The notes: a model not told the origin generated them from the letters alone. A stretch of 64,000 bases of DNA from Hippophae tibetana (GCA_037013495.1 CM072805.1:41893169-41957168), one strand, 5' to 3'; positions 1 to 12,912 are shown, numbered from the stretch's first letter. Made by a program: numbers and translations.

Positions 1-518
1 ATACATCTCCATATTCTGACTCTGCAAATCAAATATAGAATAACAATGGAATCCCTGCCTAAAAAATCAAAATACATTACCAACAAGACGACATAAATTG
101 AACACTCAACTGTAGTAAGGCAAACATAGATAAGGTTATATAAGCTCCTGTAGTTTAGACACTACAAACAAATAAGGAAAATAAAGGAATGACAAAGAAA
201 ATAAGGAAAATAAAGGAATGACAAAAAAAAAAAAAGAGAAGAAGAAGAAAAGGAAAATAAAGAAACAGATAGTAGACCAGTATAGGCATACCAGGAAAAA
301 ACTACACTCAGAACAAAATACTAAATAAGAAGAGCATCTAAGTTACTCCAAACTACTTATTATCCCCTAGCAAATGATAGTGCAAACTACTAAATTCAAG
401 CAATCCAACCAGTCTAGCGGTAGTGAATCACAGATGCTGACTGTTGATGACAGGAAATGCATATGCCATATTACTTCAAGGAAAGGTGGAGATTCATCCA
501 AACATAGAACCATCAAAA
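1..518 (-). other. 3' untranslated and downstream flank of the RNP1-like gene
   Basis: This stretch follows the stop codon of the RNP1-like gene on the minus strand and holds no convincing open frame. It is A-rich on the plus strand, with a purine tract of A, AAG and GAA repeats near 220-262. It probably contains the 3' UTR, but I see no strong polyadenylation signal. Confidence 0.5.
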
Positions 519-3500
519 TTATTGTGGTTGGACTTGTCGAACTTGACCACCGCCATACCCGCCTACATAACCAACCTGACCACTTCCCTCTGAAGCTCCA
601 TAATTTCCAGATCCTTGTGATGAATCTGTCCTCCATGCTGCATTTCCGCTTCCATCAGCATAGCCACTTCCCATGTAGCCAGCACCACTCCCTTGGAGTT
701 CTCCCCCACCTGCACCTCCAGCATTATTACTTGGGGCACTCCCAGAACGCCCTCCAACAGAGCCATAAGCAGGAGAATTGCCATAAACACCATCACTTTC
801 ACTGTAGCCACCATATCCATAACCAGAAGGTAAGTTGGGAATTTGACCAGAACTGCCTGCACCAGCACCACCGCTGTTTTGAACACCCCAATGAGCAGTA
901 TTGCCATACCCCATAGCACCATACCCAGCAGCAGCTTGAGCATTCCATGAACTTCTAGGGGCAGCTGGAGCACCACTTGCATAGCCAAGACTAGGAGCAT
1001 TAGGATTCACATAGCCACCGCCAGCAGGACCACCATAGCCAGAATTGGCATCACCATAACCTCCATAACCAATACCATTATTCGAAGGACCATACACATA
1101 CCCGGACGCATTATACCCGGAAGAACCATAAGATGGAAAACTACCAGTGTTCTGAGGTTGCATATACCTGCTGGAATCCATTCGGCCATCATAAGCATTG
1201 GTGTTACCACCAGATGCCCCATATCCATGATAACCACCACCAGTTGCATCACCACCCATGGATCGACTACCTCCACCAGTACTGACATCTTTTGGAAGAG
1301 CACGTTTTACCTCCACTTGCTTACCATTTAAATCATGAAATGTCTTCTGCAAAACTCTATCAACTGCTTCTTCAGTATCGAAGGAAATAAATCCAAACCC
1401 ACGAGGCCGTCCTGTATTTTGATCAAACATGACTACCACATCAGTGACAGGACCATATGCCTCAAAATACTCACGAAAACCTTCTTCGGTTACTGTTGGA
1501 GGTAATCCACCAACAAATATTTTCTTGGTTCTGATATTTCCACCATTTCCCCCATTTCTACCAGAATTAAAATTCCCAGTTCTACCAGAGCTTTGTTGTT
1601 CCTCTCTTGATAAAGCTCTCTTAGCCTCAACCTGAAATATACATTGACGGTTAAGCATATGCATGGAGTGAAGAATGAATCATGGATGAAATTTTTATTA
1701 AAAAAAGGATGGATGAAACTTAATGTAGTAGCATCTGTCCAGCAATATTTAGTAAATTGCAGGACGTTAGAAAACATTCAGACATAGATCATGTCAAACT
1801 CAAGAGAATGCAAATACATGAAACGTGCATAGATCAAGTAATCCACCCAAAAGGTATCAGATGCTACATGTCAACCTACAAAAAAATTTCCCTTCAGAAT
1901 TGTGACGGTACAGACACACCATCATTAATTGAAACCCAATCTTTAAGTAATGACAAATTCCATAAATGAGGCTTCACTCAACAGGTAAGAATAAATGAAT
2001 TGACAAATTATGTCTGTATTCTGTAGCTCATGAACCATTTATATAAAGCACTATCAATGTTTGAAACTTCGATAAATGAACAACAGAAAAACAAAGTGGT
2101 TCAAAAAAGGGTGAAGTGGCTTAAAATCTAATGGGGGTGTAATGGGAGCAAATTAACAGCTTAAAAATCAATAAAATCCTCACCAACTAACAAGGAATAT
2201 GAAATTCTTAGTACTACTCCTATTCCTATTTAAAAAATGAAAGAGATATTGCAAGCTTTAACAAACCACTTCAACTCCCGCAAAAAAAATACAGCAAATA
2301 CAGTAAACCAAGGTCATTAGTACCCTTCAGACCACGCATGTAATAAATGTGGAAAACCAAGGTCACACATCAAAATAGAAAACACAAAGCAACAACACAT
2401 CCAGATGTTTGATACATTTAAGTTAATAATTACTTCTTGATAAAACTTAATGGTAGAGATTGATTGAAATAAATCTAACTGTTAAAATTTTTTATTTTAT
2501 TTTATTTTTATAAGAAACTTTATATTATATTAATAAAAAAGATAAAAAACAACTATACAAAGTGAATCGATAATATACTTGCAACTCCAAAACAAAACTC
2601 TTAAAAAAACCTTCTCACTAAGAAATACAAGCTTCTCAATTACGACTTATAAGAAATTGAGAATAATCCTTTAAATCTTTAGATATTGAAGCCCAAGAAG
2701 AAGTAAAAAAAAAAAAGAACTTTCTCCCATAACACATTCGGATCGTTCTCACACTTATCAAAAATTCTTCTATTTCTCTCCATCCACAAAACTCAAAAGA
2801 TTACTCCTACCTACAGATTCACAACACTTTTGCCTTCAAATCTTTATTACTATTCCTATGCATATAGAAAGTTTCCAGAAACAGTGACTAACAAGAAATT
2901 AGGAGAACCCAATGAAAACCTATAGTACTATGTAACTTAGACCAAAGAAAACGTGCAACTAGACAATGTAAGAATAAATTATCTATATTTTCAAAATTAT
3001 TCTTGCATTACACACACCAATTAGGAGAAAGATAAGACTTGAGAAAACTTCAATTGAATCCAATCATTTGTGTTCAACTTCAAAAGAGTAATCAATCACT
3101 TCAAAGATTTTACTTTAAAATGATTGAGTCTATCCACACAAAAGTGAAATGATCAAAATCTTGATTCAAAGGGTTATCCTTAAGAACCTCAAAATAAGAT
3201 TTACAAGAAAAACATCCAGAAAAATCATTGATCCAAACCTCTATCACAAGTATCTATCCTTATTGTGACTCTTTCCAATTGTAACATCATGTTTGAGAAA
3301 TCTACAACTTCCCAATCATTGAAGTTTCTCGTAAACCTAAAAATTCCAACCTTCATGTGAAAGCAACTTGTTGATAGAAATATTTTGCTCCAAACTTAAA
3401 CTATATAACCTTGGAAATTTTGTTGAAAAAGAATCACTTTTCACCCATTGATCCTTCCAAAAACAAATTTTATTTCTATCTCTCACCTTATATTTGCCAT

Positions 3501-6500
3501 TAGAAAGGAACGGACCCGAGTACTTAACTATTGTCATCCGAGGATTACAACAAACTCAACCACATCCTGTCCATTCTCATCCAACCTATATCCACTTTAA
3601 TTATTCTATGCCAAATGGAATTTACCTTCAAGGAGAACCTCCAAAGCCACTTCCCTAAAATAGCCTTATTTCTTTTGATAATATAAATGATACCTAACCC
3701 TAATTTTTTCTTCAATCTTTGAATAGTTGCCCAACTGATAAGATGATTTTTTTTCCCTTTCACTAGCACCATCTCACAAAAAGTCTCAATACTTTCTCCA
3801 ATCTTTTGGCTACTCTCACAAGTATCCTAAAAATTGACAAGTAGTATGTAAGAAGATTCGAAAAAACTGAATTTATCAAGATTAACTGCTCCCTTCTAGA
3901 GAAAAAACTCTCTTCCACCCTATCAATCTTTTTTCAAATCTTTAAATAACTGATGACCAAAACTCTATAGTTCTTGGATTGTCTCCTAAAAGTAAACCCA
4001 AATATTTCAATGGCTTATTCTCAACTTCACACCCCAACGAATTAGCTAAAACCAACACTTTATTTTCATCACAATTAATACCTAATAAGTAACTTTTGGA
4101 CAAGTTAATCTTCAACCCTCGTACAAAACCAAAAAGTTGAATCACACTAACCAAGTTTTTGAATTTATCCTCATTACTCAAAGAAAATAGTATCATCTGA
4201 AAACTAAAAATGAAAAACCTCAACACAATTTGTTCCAACACAAAGAACATCTATTAGATGAAACTTCTTGCCTCTTTACATCAATCGACTCAACCCATCA
4301 ACTACCCAAAAAAAAAGGAAAGAGTGGCTCAACCCATCAACTACCCAAACCCCTCTTGACGTCTGAACGTGTCCTCTTGATCTCCCACTAATAATTAGTG
4401 AAAACTTTATGGAACACAAACAACCTTTGATCCAAAATCTTCATCTTTCCCCAAGCTCTTTTTCTTTCAGACAAAGTTCAAGAAAGTCCAATCAATATGG
4501 TCATAGGTTTTATCAAAATCAATCTTGAAAATCAAAACTTCGTTATTATTCCTTCTATGCTCCTCAACAACTTCATTCGCTATAAAGACTGCATCTAAAG
4601 TTCGTCTACCTTTAACAAAAGCAGCTTGTGCAACAAATATGGTGGACTCAAGGACCTCTTTTAGCCTAAGAGACAAAACTTTGGAAATTATCTTATATAA
4701 ATTGATGACCATTATTGAAGAAATCCCAAAACACCTCTAGTAGCTCATATTTAACCAACTCCCAACACTTGTTAAAAAAAACAAAATTAAATCTATCAAG
4801 ACTAGAAGCCTTATCTTCCAAGCACTCAAAAATTACTTTACTAACTTCCTCTTCTTCAAAAAGTCTATTTAACCAACGAATTCTTTTATCTAAAATACAC
4901 TCATAGTCTAACACTTGAAGTTTTTGTCTCGATCCATTGGAATTAGAATTAGCTTCTTGAAGAAACTCACTGCTTCCTCTTCAATTTGATGATCATCATC
5001 CACTACACTTCCATCTTCTTTCTCAAGTTTTTCAATCAAATTTTTATTCTTTCTTCCGTTGAAAATCGCATGAAAAAACAAATTGTGTTCACATCACCTT
5101 GTTTAATACATGTAGCTCTTGATTTTTGTCTTCAAGAGATTTCTTCATTTAAAATTAAGTTTTCCATCTGAGATTTTAGGCTCGAAAGCTCTGCTTTGAA
5201 AGAATCATTAAAACTTCCATTCACTTGACACTTATCTAAAAAAAAACTTTTCTCCAAAGATTTTCCTCTATCTTTCAAGTTTCCATATTCCTCCTTATTC
5301 CATCTTTTAAGCTTTTTTTTTCAATAAGTCAAAATTTTTCATAAACTTATAGCCACTTCATCCCAAAACAGACACTTCTCGCCACCAATTATACACTTTA
5401 TTAATGAAATCTTTGTGGTCGAGCCAAACATTTTCAAACTTAAAGGGAATTGGAACCACTGTTTGGTTTAAGTGCTAAAAAATACTGGGCAATGATCATA
5501 GATAACTCTTTGACAAATTTTTTGTCTAACAAATATCTTATCTCTTGTCTAACATTAGACCTCATTCAGGGTTAAAACTTAAAAGTAGGATGTGTACATC
5601 GTATAGTTAAAATAAGCCCAATGAAGGAACCCAATATCATAACAAAATAAATAAAGAAAAGTAACCCAATAATCAACAAACCAAATAACAATTTATCATA
5701 AAATAAAAATAAAAACAATTAACTAAGAACACTCCTAAGAGGTGGATATTTTTTTCAAAAAACAACCAACCAACCAAGTCCTAGATCAAACCAAACCTTT
5801 TTTTTTAGATTGGTTGGTCCACATAAGTCCAAAAAATATTAAAACCAATCTTATCAGTTTGGTTGAAGTTTCAGAAGTTATGAAAATTGAATGAACTAAA
5901 CCAAACATATAATATTAATACATACTAATTTTTTAAAATATATTTTTAATTATTACTTTATATATTATAATTGTAATTTTGAATTATTTAAAATTGTAAT
6001 ATCTAAATCTAATCAGTAAGGACCCTCAATCGGACACTCACAGTCATTCTCATCACTCATGTTCCACGTCTCACTCAAGTCACTCTCAAATTGATCCAAA
6101 ACCTCCAAATTAATAATTTTTTCTTACATTACAATATATACTGCATGTTCCCAATTGGAAATATGAGATTTCAGATGGATCTACAACTCCGTCTGATGTT
6201 CATTAAGTTGCTAAACACACTCTAATTTCTTTAATTTTTTATAATTATTTTGTAGAAAGATTTCAATGATTAATTTTTAAAACAATCACAATTTTATATT
6301 GCATAATACCTACTAGAACCATCTTATCTCTTCTTAGTGATAAGAGATTAAATTAAATCATAAGGTATGTTTTTTTCTTTTTCAATAAGAGGAAACTTTT
6401 ATAACATATTAAGATTATAGGTCCAAACCAACCTACCTTAACCTTATAGGTTGGCTTAAAAGTTGGTTTTTTGAGATCATAGGTAGGTTAAGATTTTGGG

Positions 6501-7009
6501 TTTTCCAACCCCTATATATCACAAAGTTGTGATAATCTCAAATATTGTGGCAGAATTCGATTGGTACTGGCTCACATGATTTTGATAATTTAAAAATTTA
6601 AAAATTTGATGATCCAATTACAATTTGAGATAATCACAAATTTGTGATATAGAGCATTCTCATTAACTAAAGCACAAAACAGGCTGCTCAAACCAAAAGA
6701 AAATCGAGATGTACCAAATACCTGATAATTGAACAGTCAAGAAAAGCACTAAAAGTATGAAAAACCGGAAGTGAATATGTCTCTCACCGTTCTACCGTCA
6801 ATGACATGGTTGTCCTGAAGAACCCTATCGAGTGCCGAGGGATCTGAAAACACCACGAACCCAAAACCTCTAGGCCTCCCAGTGACCTTATCTCTCATAA
6901 CTACAGTCTGCAAAACGTCGCCGTAGTTTCCAAAATACTCCGTCAGCTTATCCTCCGTTGTTTCCCATGAAATCCCACCAATAAATAGCTTTCCCTGATC
7001 TGAATCCAT
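519..7009 (-). CDS. RNP1: Heterogeneous nuclear ribonucleoprotein 1-like, two RRMs plus Gly/Tyr-rich tail
   Basis: Exons are 7009-6788 and 1631-519, joined in phase 0 with GT-AG ends, giving 444 residues. RRM1 covers about residues 6-80, with RNP2 LFIGGI and RNP1 RGFGFVVF. RRM2 covers about 110-186, with RNP2 IFVGGL and RNP1 RGFGFISF. The splice falls inside RRM1, just before the VEAKRA strand. From about residue 190 to the end the protein is a low-complexity tail rich in Gly, Tyr, Ser and Asn. This is the layout of Arabidopsis RNP1 (At4g14300) and At2g33410, nuclear RNA-binding proteins thought to act in mRNA processing. Length and domain order fit that family. The start is the first ATG of the reading frame and lies 5 residues before the RRM. 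The 5,156 bp intron contains a LINE in the same orientation as the gene. The gene appears intact. Confidence 0.93.
2488..5560 (-). mobile_element. Truncated L1-type LINE in the RNP1 intron
   Basis: On the minus strand, reading down from about 5560, there is a remnant of the endonuclease C-terminus (a VIYDHCP-like motif near 5500). A reverse-transcriptase block follows at 4712-4467, with the motif A region IFKIDFDKTYDHIDW. Motif C near 4220-4200 is degraded to F-S-D-D with a stop just before it. Next come the RT thumb region (4250-3942) and the zinc-binding region with KICFWKDQW (3537-3337). A terminal WMERNRRIF-like motif lies near 2790. An A-rich tail (repeats of ATAAA on the minus strand) ends near 2488. 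Frames are broken throughout. The 5' end, including most of the endonuclease and ORF1, is missing, as is usual for incomplete reverse transcription. No target-site duplication was identified. Confidence 0.8.
4289..4349. repeat. 22 bp direct repeat inside the LINE
   Basis: The 22 bases at 4289-4310 recur exactly at 4328-4349. The repeat lies between RT motifs A and C, where the LINE is shorter than usual. It may mark a local duplication or an imprecise repair event. Confidence 0.7.
5561..6511. other. AT-rich intron sequence, no gene
   Basis: This is the part of the RNP1 intron between the LINE and the hairpin repeat. It is AT-rich, with short clusters of CCAAC/GTTGG words near 5760-5820 and 6420-6510 that could be ends of a decayed small transposon. 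I could not define its boundaries. Confidence 0.4.
6512..6655. repeat. Short inverted repeat, MITE-like hairpin
   Basis: The arm at about 6515-6545 (TATCACAAAGTTGTGATAAT and on) is matched, reverse-complemented, at about 6621-6652, around an AT-rich centre near 6583. The arms also contain smaller palindromes. The whole would fold into a hairpin of about 140 bp within the intron transcript. No target duplication is clear. Confidence 0.6.
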
Positions 7010-8318
7010 CTCTATTTATCGAACAAACTCTCTCAACCCTGTCCTCTTTCAATCAAAGCTTACTCCTTGGGATCTTTACGGTTATGGTGGGTTCGTAACT
7101 TTGGAGAATTGGAAGAAACAGGTAACGAGGGTTTGTGGCCGACTTGGAGTCGGGGAGAGAGGAAAAGAAAGAAAATAAATGGGAGAGGAATATATGTAGG
7201 TGCTTTGGCGTTTCAGATGTAGAAATTAAAAGTAATTCCGGTCGATGGTCAAGATTGATTACACTGGGAATTTGGAAGTCGATTATCGTTTTGATATAAT
7301 GGAGAACAATGAGTCAATATATTATAATTAATAAAAAATTATTGTTGGTGCAGCGAAATGAATAATTTATTTTTAATAATTCAATTATTTAATATAATTT
7401 CAATTTTAATCTTTTTTATAAAAATATACTTTTATTTATTTTAAAAAATAAAATTTCATATATAAAAAAATTATATAATATAAATACATATAAATTAAAA
7501 ATAATATAGACAGAAGAAGTAGTAATATATAAACAAAAATAATATATATACGAGACCATATAAAAGTTACTTAGATTAGTTAAATTGGTTAATAGATCAT
7601 TTTATCTTAATAGCTTTAAAAAATATAAAATTTTAATCTATTTATGATTTCAAAAATTAACTTTCAAACCAATCTGCATGATTAGTTTGAAGGTGATTTG
7701 GGTTTGAAGTTTTACACTAATATAAAAATTTCATTTAATTTAAACGAATAAAATTTTAATTTATCATATAATTTTTTAAATAAAAAAAGGAAAGTAAAGT
7801 AAATAAATATGTTCATTGAAATATAAAATACATTCGTCTTAAAGAGTGTTTTATGATTAAGGATACATTGTCTGGAAATGAATTTCAATAAAGACAAATA
7901 ATGAGAATAAATGACAAATTTTACTCTCTTAAAATTTTGTATCACATTGTTAGTTTACATCACTTAAAAAATGTTTAACTAGAGAATAATTTGCAATTGA
8001 GATTGAGTCTTAACGGGTATTCATTTTTGTGGAAAGAGAAAAAATCTAGGCAAATTGTTATTTCACACACATGTGCGTTGCCGCCTTTGTTCGACCAGTC
8101 GTGCCTAGTTCGTGCGTGTGAGGTAACATTTTTTATTTTTCTTTAAATTAAAAAAAACTATTTTTTTAATCCACCCGAACATGACCCTTTTAAATCCATC
8201 TGGGCATGATCATTTTTTATCCACCCAATTATGATTATTTTTTATCTACCCATACATGATTGTTTTTTTTATGGTTGTGTGAACTCTGCACATCATTTTT
8301 CAAACTATAAATTGAGGA
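7010..8318. other. 5' UTR and upstream region of RNP1-like, then AT-rich intergenic DNA
   Basis: The first 150-200 bases upstream of the RNP1-like start (7010-7200) have higher GC and purine-rich patches and probably hold its 5' UTR and core promoter. From 7300 to 8000 the DNA is very AT-rich without supportable genes. From about 8050 it runs into the split copia LTR. Confidence 0.5.
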
Positions 8319-8339
8319 CCTTAGCTTAGGGGTGAGCAT

Positions 8340-8720
8340 CGGTTCAAAACCGCAAATTTTAGGTCAATCCGAATCCGATCCGATCCGAAGCAAATTATGA
8401 ATTATTCAATCCGAATCCGATCCGCTATACATGCCAAACCGAATAAATCTGAAACCGCCAATTTTAAGTCAATCTGAATCCGATCCGAAAATTATTTAAA
8501 CCAAAAATTATTCAATTCGAAACCAATCTGTTGTACATGCCAATCCGAACAAATCTGAATTTGCTAATTTTAAGTCAATCTGAATCCGATCCAATTCGAA
8601 AATTATTAAATCCAAAATTTTAATTTAAATCTATTAAAAAAATTACATAAATAAAAAAATTATGAAATATCAATCCGATTGGAACCGCTATAAATGTCAA
8701 TCCGAAAAAATCCAAATCTG
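8340..8720. repeat. Left subterminal repeats of the hAT element
   Basis: About ten imperfect copies of an AATCCGAATCCGATCCG-type motif lie just inside the left end, for example near 8365-8385, 8410-8425, 8470-8490, 8578-8600 and 8668-8702. Clustered short subterminal motifs in hAT elements are the usual binding sites of the transposase. That role is inferred here. Confidence 0.75.
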
Positions 8721-8981
8721 ATTTAATTTCAACATATAAAATGAAAAATTATATATAATAAAAAAATCTAAAATAAAAATATTTTTCATACAAATTAAAA
8801 AAGTAAGTGACAACATGATTAAAAATAATTCAACAAAAATAATCAAAAAGAAAAAATTAAACATTAATTACATAATTTAACTCCAAATATACATAGTAAT
8901 AATTTAACTCCAAAAAATTAAATAACAATTACATAAATTAACTTCACTCTACGAACATTAATAACAATAACTTTTTGATAA

Positions 8982-11217
8982 TCATTCAAGGTTTAAATCA
9001 CCAATACCATCAAGAATATCTGCACAATGAAAAATTAAAAAGTTAAAAATATACATATATAATAAGCTAATAAACATAATAATATATATTTGATAACAAA
9101 TAAATCTATATATATTTGAAAGTTTTATGAAATATACCTGATTCTAGAGCTTCAATTTCATCAAGTGACTTTTGGATATTAATGATTGGAGATGAACGAA
9201 TCTAATTTTGAGTGCAAATCAAAGAATGTACAGTTTTAAAAGATAAGGAACTCCTGTATGGATTAATTATACGACCACCAGTAGAGAATGCAGATTCAGA
9301 TGCTACGGTAGATACTGGTATGGCCAATACATCTCGAGCCATCAAAGACAAAATCTTAAATCTTGAGGAATGAACATTCCACCAACTTAAAAGATCAAAT
9401 TTTTCATCATCCATATCAACCAATGCTTCTAGTAAGTATTTTTCCACTTCAGATTTGTTTTCCATAGTATGAACTTCTTTTAAATGCTTTCTCTTACGAG
9501 AAGCATAAAGTTGGAATGCATCTGCTTCTAAACCAAAACCTTCTGTACCCATTTCTAAAGGTTGAGAAGATTTTTCTATATTTGAGGGAAAATACGCTTT
9601 ATGATACTCCTCGTACATATCTTCCAAAGTTTTTTTTACCCTTTTAGAACTCATTGAAGCCTCAATCTCATCCCCATTACACAATTCTAAAAAACTTAGA
9701 TGTAAAGAACACTCTTTATGCCTAGGATCAAGTAAAATAGACACAAATAACATCATATTCATTTTAGATATTCCTCCCCAATATTTGTCAAACTTTACCT
9801 TCATATCACTAGCCATCTTCATCATAATATAATCCTCGCATTTACTCCACATATCAAGTTGATCATGAATAAAACAAATACGATCCAAGAAGAAATTAGA
9901 AGTCACATATAAAGATCCAGAAAACATTAATGCAGCTTTATAAAAAACTTTCAAAAATTGGACAAAACGTCTCGCATTATCCTAATCCATTATAGTCGGA
10001 GCTTGTTTAATTTCACCTCGACAAAACTCTTGATAGTATCCCAAATCAGTGATCTCTAACCTTTCAAATGCTTTTTGAAAATAAGTTGCAGAATCCAACA
10101 TCAAATAAGTTGAATTCCACCTTGTCGTAACATCTAAACAAACGAGTTTTTGAGTAGAGAGTTTTTCCATTTCAGCAGCACTCTTAAATTTTTGTAGTCT
10201 AATTGGTGATCCTCTCACGTATCTTACAACATCACGAATCCTATTTATTGATATGTTATACTCTTTCAAACCCTGCTCAACAATTAAATTCAGAATATGT
10301 GCACCACATCACATGTGCAAATATTTTGATTCTAAAATTGCATTACCCCAACCATTAATGCATTTTTTCAAATAAGTAAGTGCAGTATCATTAGAACTTG
10401 CATTATCAACTGTAATACATAATATCCTATCAATGCCCCAATCTAACAAACATGCTTCAATTGCTCTACCAAGTGTATCACCTTTATGATTTGGAACTTG
10501 ACAAAAGTTCAAGATTCTCTTTTGTAAATTCCAACCATTATCAATAAAATGAGCAGTTAAACACATATAACATAAATTTTGACAAGATATCCATGTATCA
10601 GTGGTAAGACATATTCTTTTACTAGTTCTATTCAACAACTCTTTTAATTTTACCCTTTCAGTAACGTACAAATTCAAGCAATCTCTTGCAATAGTCCACC
10701 GAGAAGGGATTTTAAACAAAGGTTGTAACTCTTCAATAAACTCCTTAAATCCTTCACCTTTTACGATAATAAATGGCAATTCATCTTTTATTATCATCCT
10801 TACCAATTTTTCTCTACATCTTTCAGCATTAAAACTATGAGGTACAAGACTTCCTTCCTTATGAAAAGCTAAAGTTTTTTGTTTCTTAAGAACTCTACCG
10901 GGAAACTTATCACATCCAATGGAAATGTGTGCAAGCAAATTTGACGTGCCAGATTTGCTTGACACATACTTATAGTGTTTCTTACAATATTTGCATATAG
11001 CTTTGCGATGTTGCCCTACCCCTTCTATAGTAAAATGAGCCCATGCTTTACTACTAGATCTAGAGGAAACTTTTTTACATTCTTCTTTAGAAGCAATGCA
11101 TAGGTCAGGAATTGGAGTACTTACAGAATCTTCATCTTGAGTTGGTTGTGTTACACTTTCATCTTTATTTACTTCTTCAATCACATAAAGTGTATCATTA
11201 TCTTTATCTAAAACCAT
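8982..11217 (-). pseudogene. hAT transposase (RICESLEEPER-like BED finger), three nonsense mutations
   Basis: The gene reads in one frame from the ATG at 11217 to a splice donor at 9138. A short last exon at 9019-8982 continues in phase and ends in TGA, giving 706 codons in all. Domains in order are an N-terminal acidic region; a BED zinc finger near residues 45-95, with CKYC and a terminal H/C pair; the RNase H-like catalytic core, including a RWNSTYLML signature near 10120; and the C-terminal hAT dimerisation domain with ARDVLAIPVSTVASESAFS (about 9345-9285). Three in-frame stops interrupt it: TGA at 10309-10311, TAG at 9979-9981 and TAG at 9202-9204. No frameshift was found. By family comparison the two TAGs replace Trp codons and the TGA most likely an Arg codon. 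The element is probably non-autonomous now but was recently capable of coding. Confidence 0.88.
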
Positions 11218-11403
11218 TTGTATAGTTGTAGAAACAAATATTAGACATTTGCAATAAATAATTGTAAAAATGTGCACATAGACGTGGGGTGATGTTGGAC
11301 ATGTTTAATTTCATGTGATTTAAAATATGTATTGAACATTTATATATAATATAACTAAAACTTTAATAATACGAATGAAATGTTTAATTAACATGCACCA
11401 TTT

Positions 11404-11914
11404 ATAAAACAATGTTTTATAATATTGATTTTTATAATTATGTAAATAACCATGATGTACTACAATGATGAAATTTGTTCCATCAAGCCACGATAGATCT
11501 CAATATTTTAAAAGTAGTTTAAAAATTGTTATAGCTCAATTAAAGCATGAAAAATAGCGTTTTTGGCGAAAAACATAAAACAATGTTTTATGATATTGAT
11601 TTTTATAATTATGTAAATAACCATGATGTACTACAATGATGAAATTTGTTCCGCCAAGCCACGATAGATCTCAATATTTTAAAAGTAGTTTAAAAATTGT
11701 TATAGCTCAATTAAAGCATGAAAACAGCATTTTTGGCGAAAAACATAAAACAATGTTTTATGATATTGATTTTTATAATTATGTAAATAACCATGATGTA
11801 CTACAATGATGAAATTTGTTCCACCAAACCACGATAGATCTCAATATTTTAAAAGTAGTTTAAAAATTGTTATAGCTCAATTAAAGCATGAAAAACAGCA
11901 TTTTTGGCGAAAAA
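11404..11914. repeat. Tandem repeat, about 170 bp unit, three copies, inside the hAT element
   Basis: Units begin at 11404, 11575 and 11745 with ATAAAACAATGTTTTAT, a palindromic word, and are nearly identical over about 170 bp. The last copy ends near 11914 and is followed by a short partial repeat of its final 22 bases. It lies upstream of the transposase start (11217), where its promoter would be. Confidence 0.9.
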
Positions 11915-12107
11915 CAGCATTTTTGACGAAAAACTCTGGAAAAACCACCTTTAACAGTTTGGTGTGCCTAGATATCGAAAAGTTATATGAAATCATAAAA
12001 AAATTCGTCCAAAACAGATTTCACTACACAAAATTATGACCGTTCAAAGTTTTCTTATAATGTCATCAAAAAATATAACCTTCTTGTTAAGGATGATGAA
12101 GAACAAC

Positions 12108-12565
12108 GAACAGCGAGCAGCAGCAGCAGCAGCAGCAGAAGCAGCAGCAGTAGCAGTAGCAGTAGCAGCAAGCAGCAGAAGAAGCAGCAGCGGCGAGCAG
12201 TAGAAGAAGAAGTAGCAACAGCGAGCAACAACAGCAGCAGCGAGCGAGCAGAGAAGCACGAGCAGTAGCGATGGCGAGCAGAAGCAGTAGCAGTAGCAGC
12301 GAGCAGAGAAGCAGAAGCAACAACGAAGTAGAGAAGCAGTAGCAAAGTAGAGAAGCAGTAGCAAAGTAGAGAAGCAGAAGCAGCAGCGAAGCAGAGAAGC
12401 AGAAGCAGAAGCAGCAGCGAAGCAGAAGCAGAGAAGCAAAAACAGAGAAGCAGAAGCAGAGAAGCAAAAGCAGTTACAAAGTAGAGAAGCAGCTGCGAAG
12501 TAGAGAAGCAGAAACAGCTACGAAGCAGAAGTAGTTGTGAAGCAGAAAAGCAACAGCAGAGAAGC
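12108..12565. repeat. AGC/GAAGC-rich degenerate microsatellite inside the hAT element
   Basis: About 450 bp built of AGC, AGA and GAAGCA words on the plus strand, starting as pure (AGC)n near 12114-12140 and then mixing into GAAGCAGAAGCAGAGA patterns. All three minus-strand frames stay open as Leu/Ala/Cys/Phe runs only because the repeat lacks stop codons. I do not call a gene here. Confidence 0.9.
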
Positions 12566-12574
12566 ACTTAACAA

Positions 12575-12651
12575 TGGAGGCAGGGAGAGAGATGGAGGCA
12601 GCAGAAAAATATAGAGGCAGGGAGAGAGATGGAGGCAACAGAAAAATATAT
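12575..12651. repeat. Two copies of a 38 bp direct repeat
   Basis: The unit beginning GGAGGCAGGGAGAGAGATGG at about 12576 recurs from about 12613, each copy ending in GAAAAATATA. It abuts the AGC-rich tract inside the hAT element. Confidence 0.8.
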
Positions 12652-12754
12652 TAGGTTAGGTTTTGGAGATATACGGCAACTCTTTAGGTTAGGTTAAATA
12701 ATTATATATATATATATATAAATATATTTTTAAATAATATATTAAATATATCGG

Positions 12755-12912
12755 ATCAGATCGGATTATACGGATTTGAATATTTCTAATCCGAATCCGA
12801 ATCCGAGCGGATTGATAAAATCCAATCCGAATCCGATCCGACTTCGGATAGAAACCACTTAATTTTATCGGATTTGATCGGATTTTTCGGATTGATCGGA
12901 TTAATCGGATAT
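12755..12912. repeat. Right subterminal repeats of the hAT element
   Basis: Direct and inverted copies of AATCCGAATCCGA and TCGGATT words are packed into about 150 bp before the right TIR, mirroring the left array at 8340-8720. They are likely transposase-binding sites. Confidence 0.75.

Noticed and set aside
374..1303. Several open frames overlapping RNP1 exon 2 on both strands
   Set aside because: Shadows of the GC-richer Gly/Tyr coding repeat; no independent support.
12044..12567. Three overlapping minus-strand open frames of 126-170 codons rich in Leu, Ala, Cys and Phe
   Set aside because: They arise from the stop-free AGC/GAAGC repeat; all frames stay open and none has a domain.
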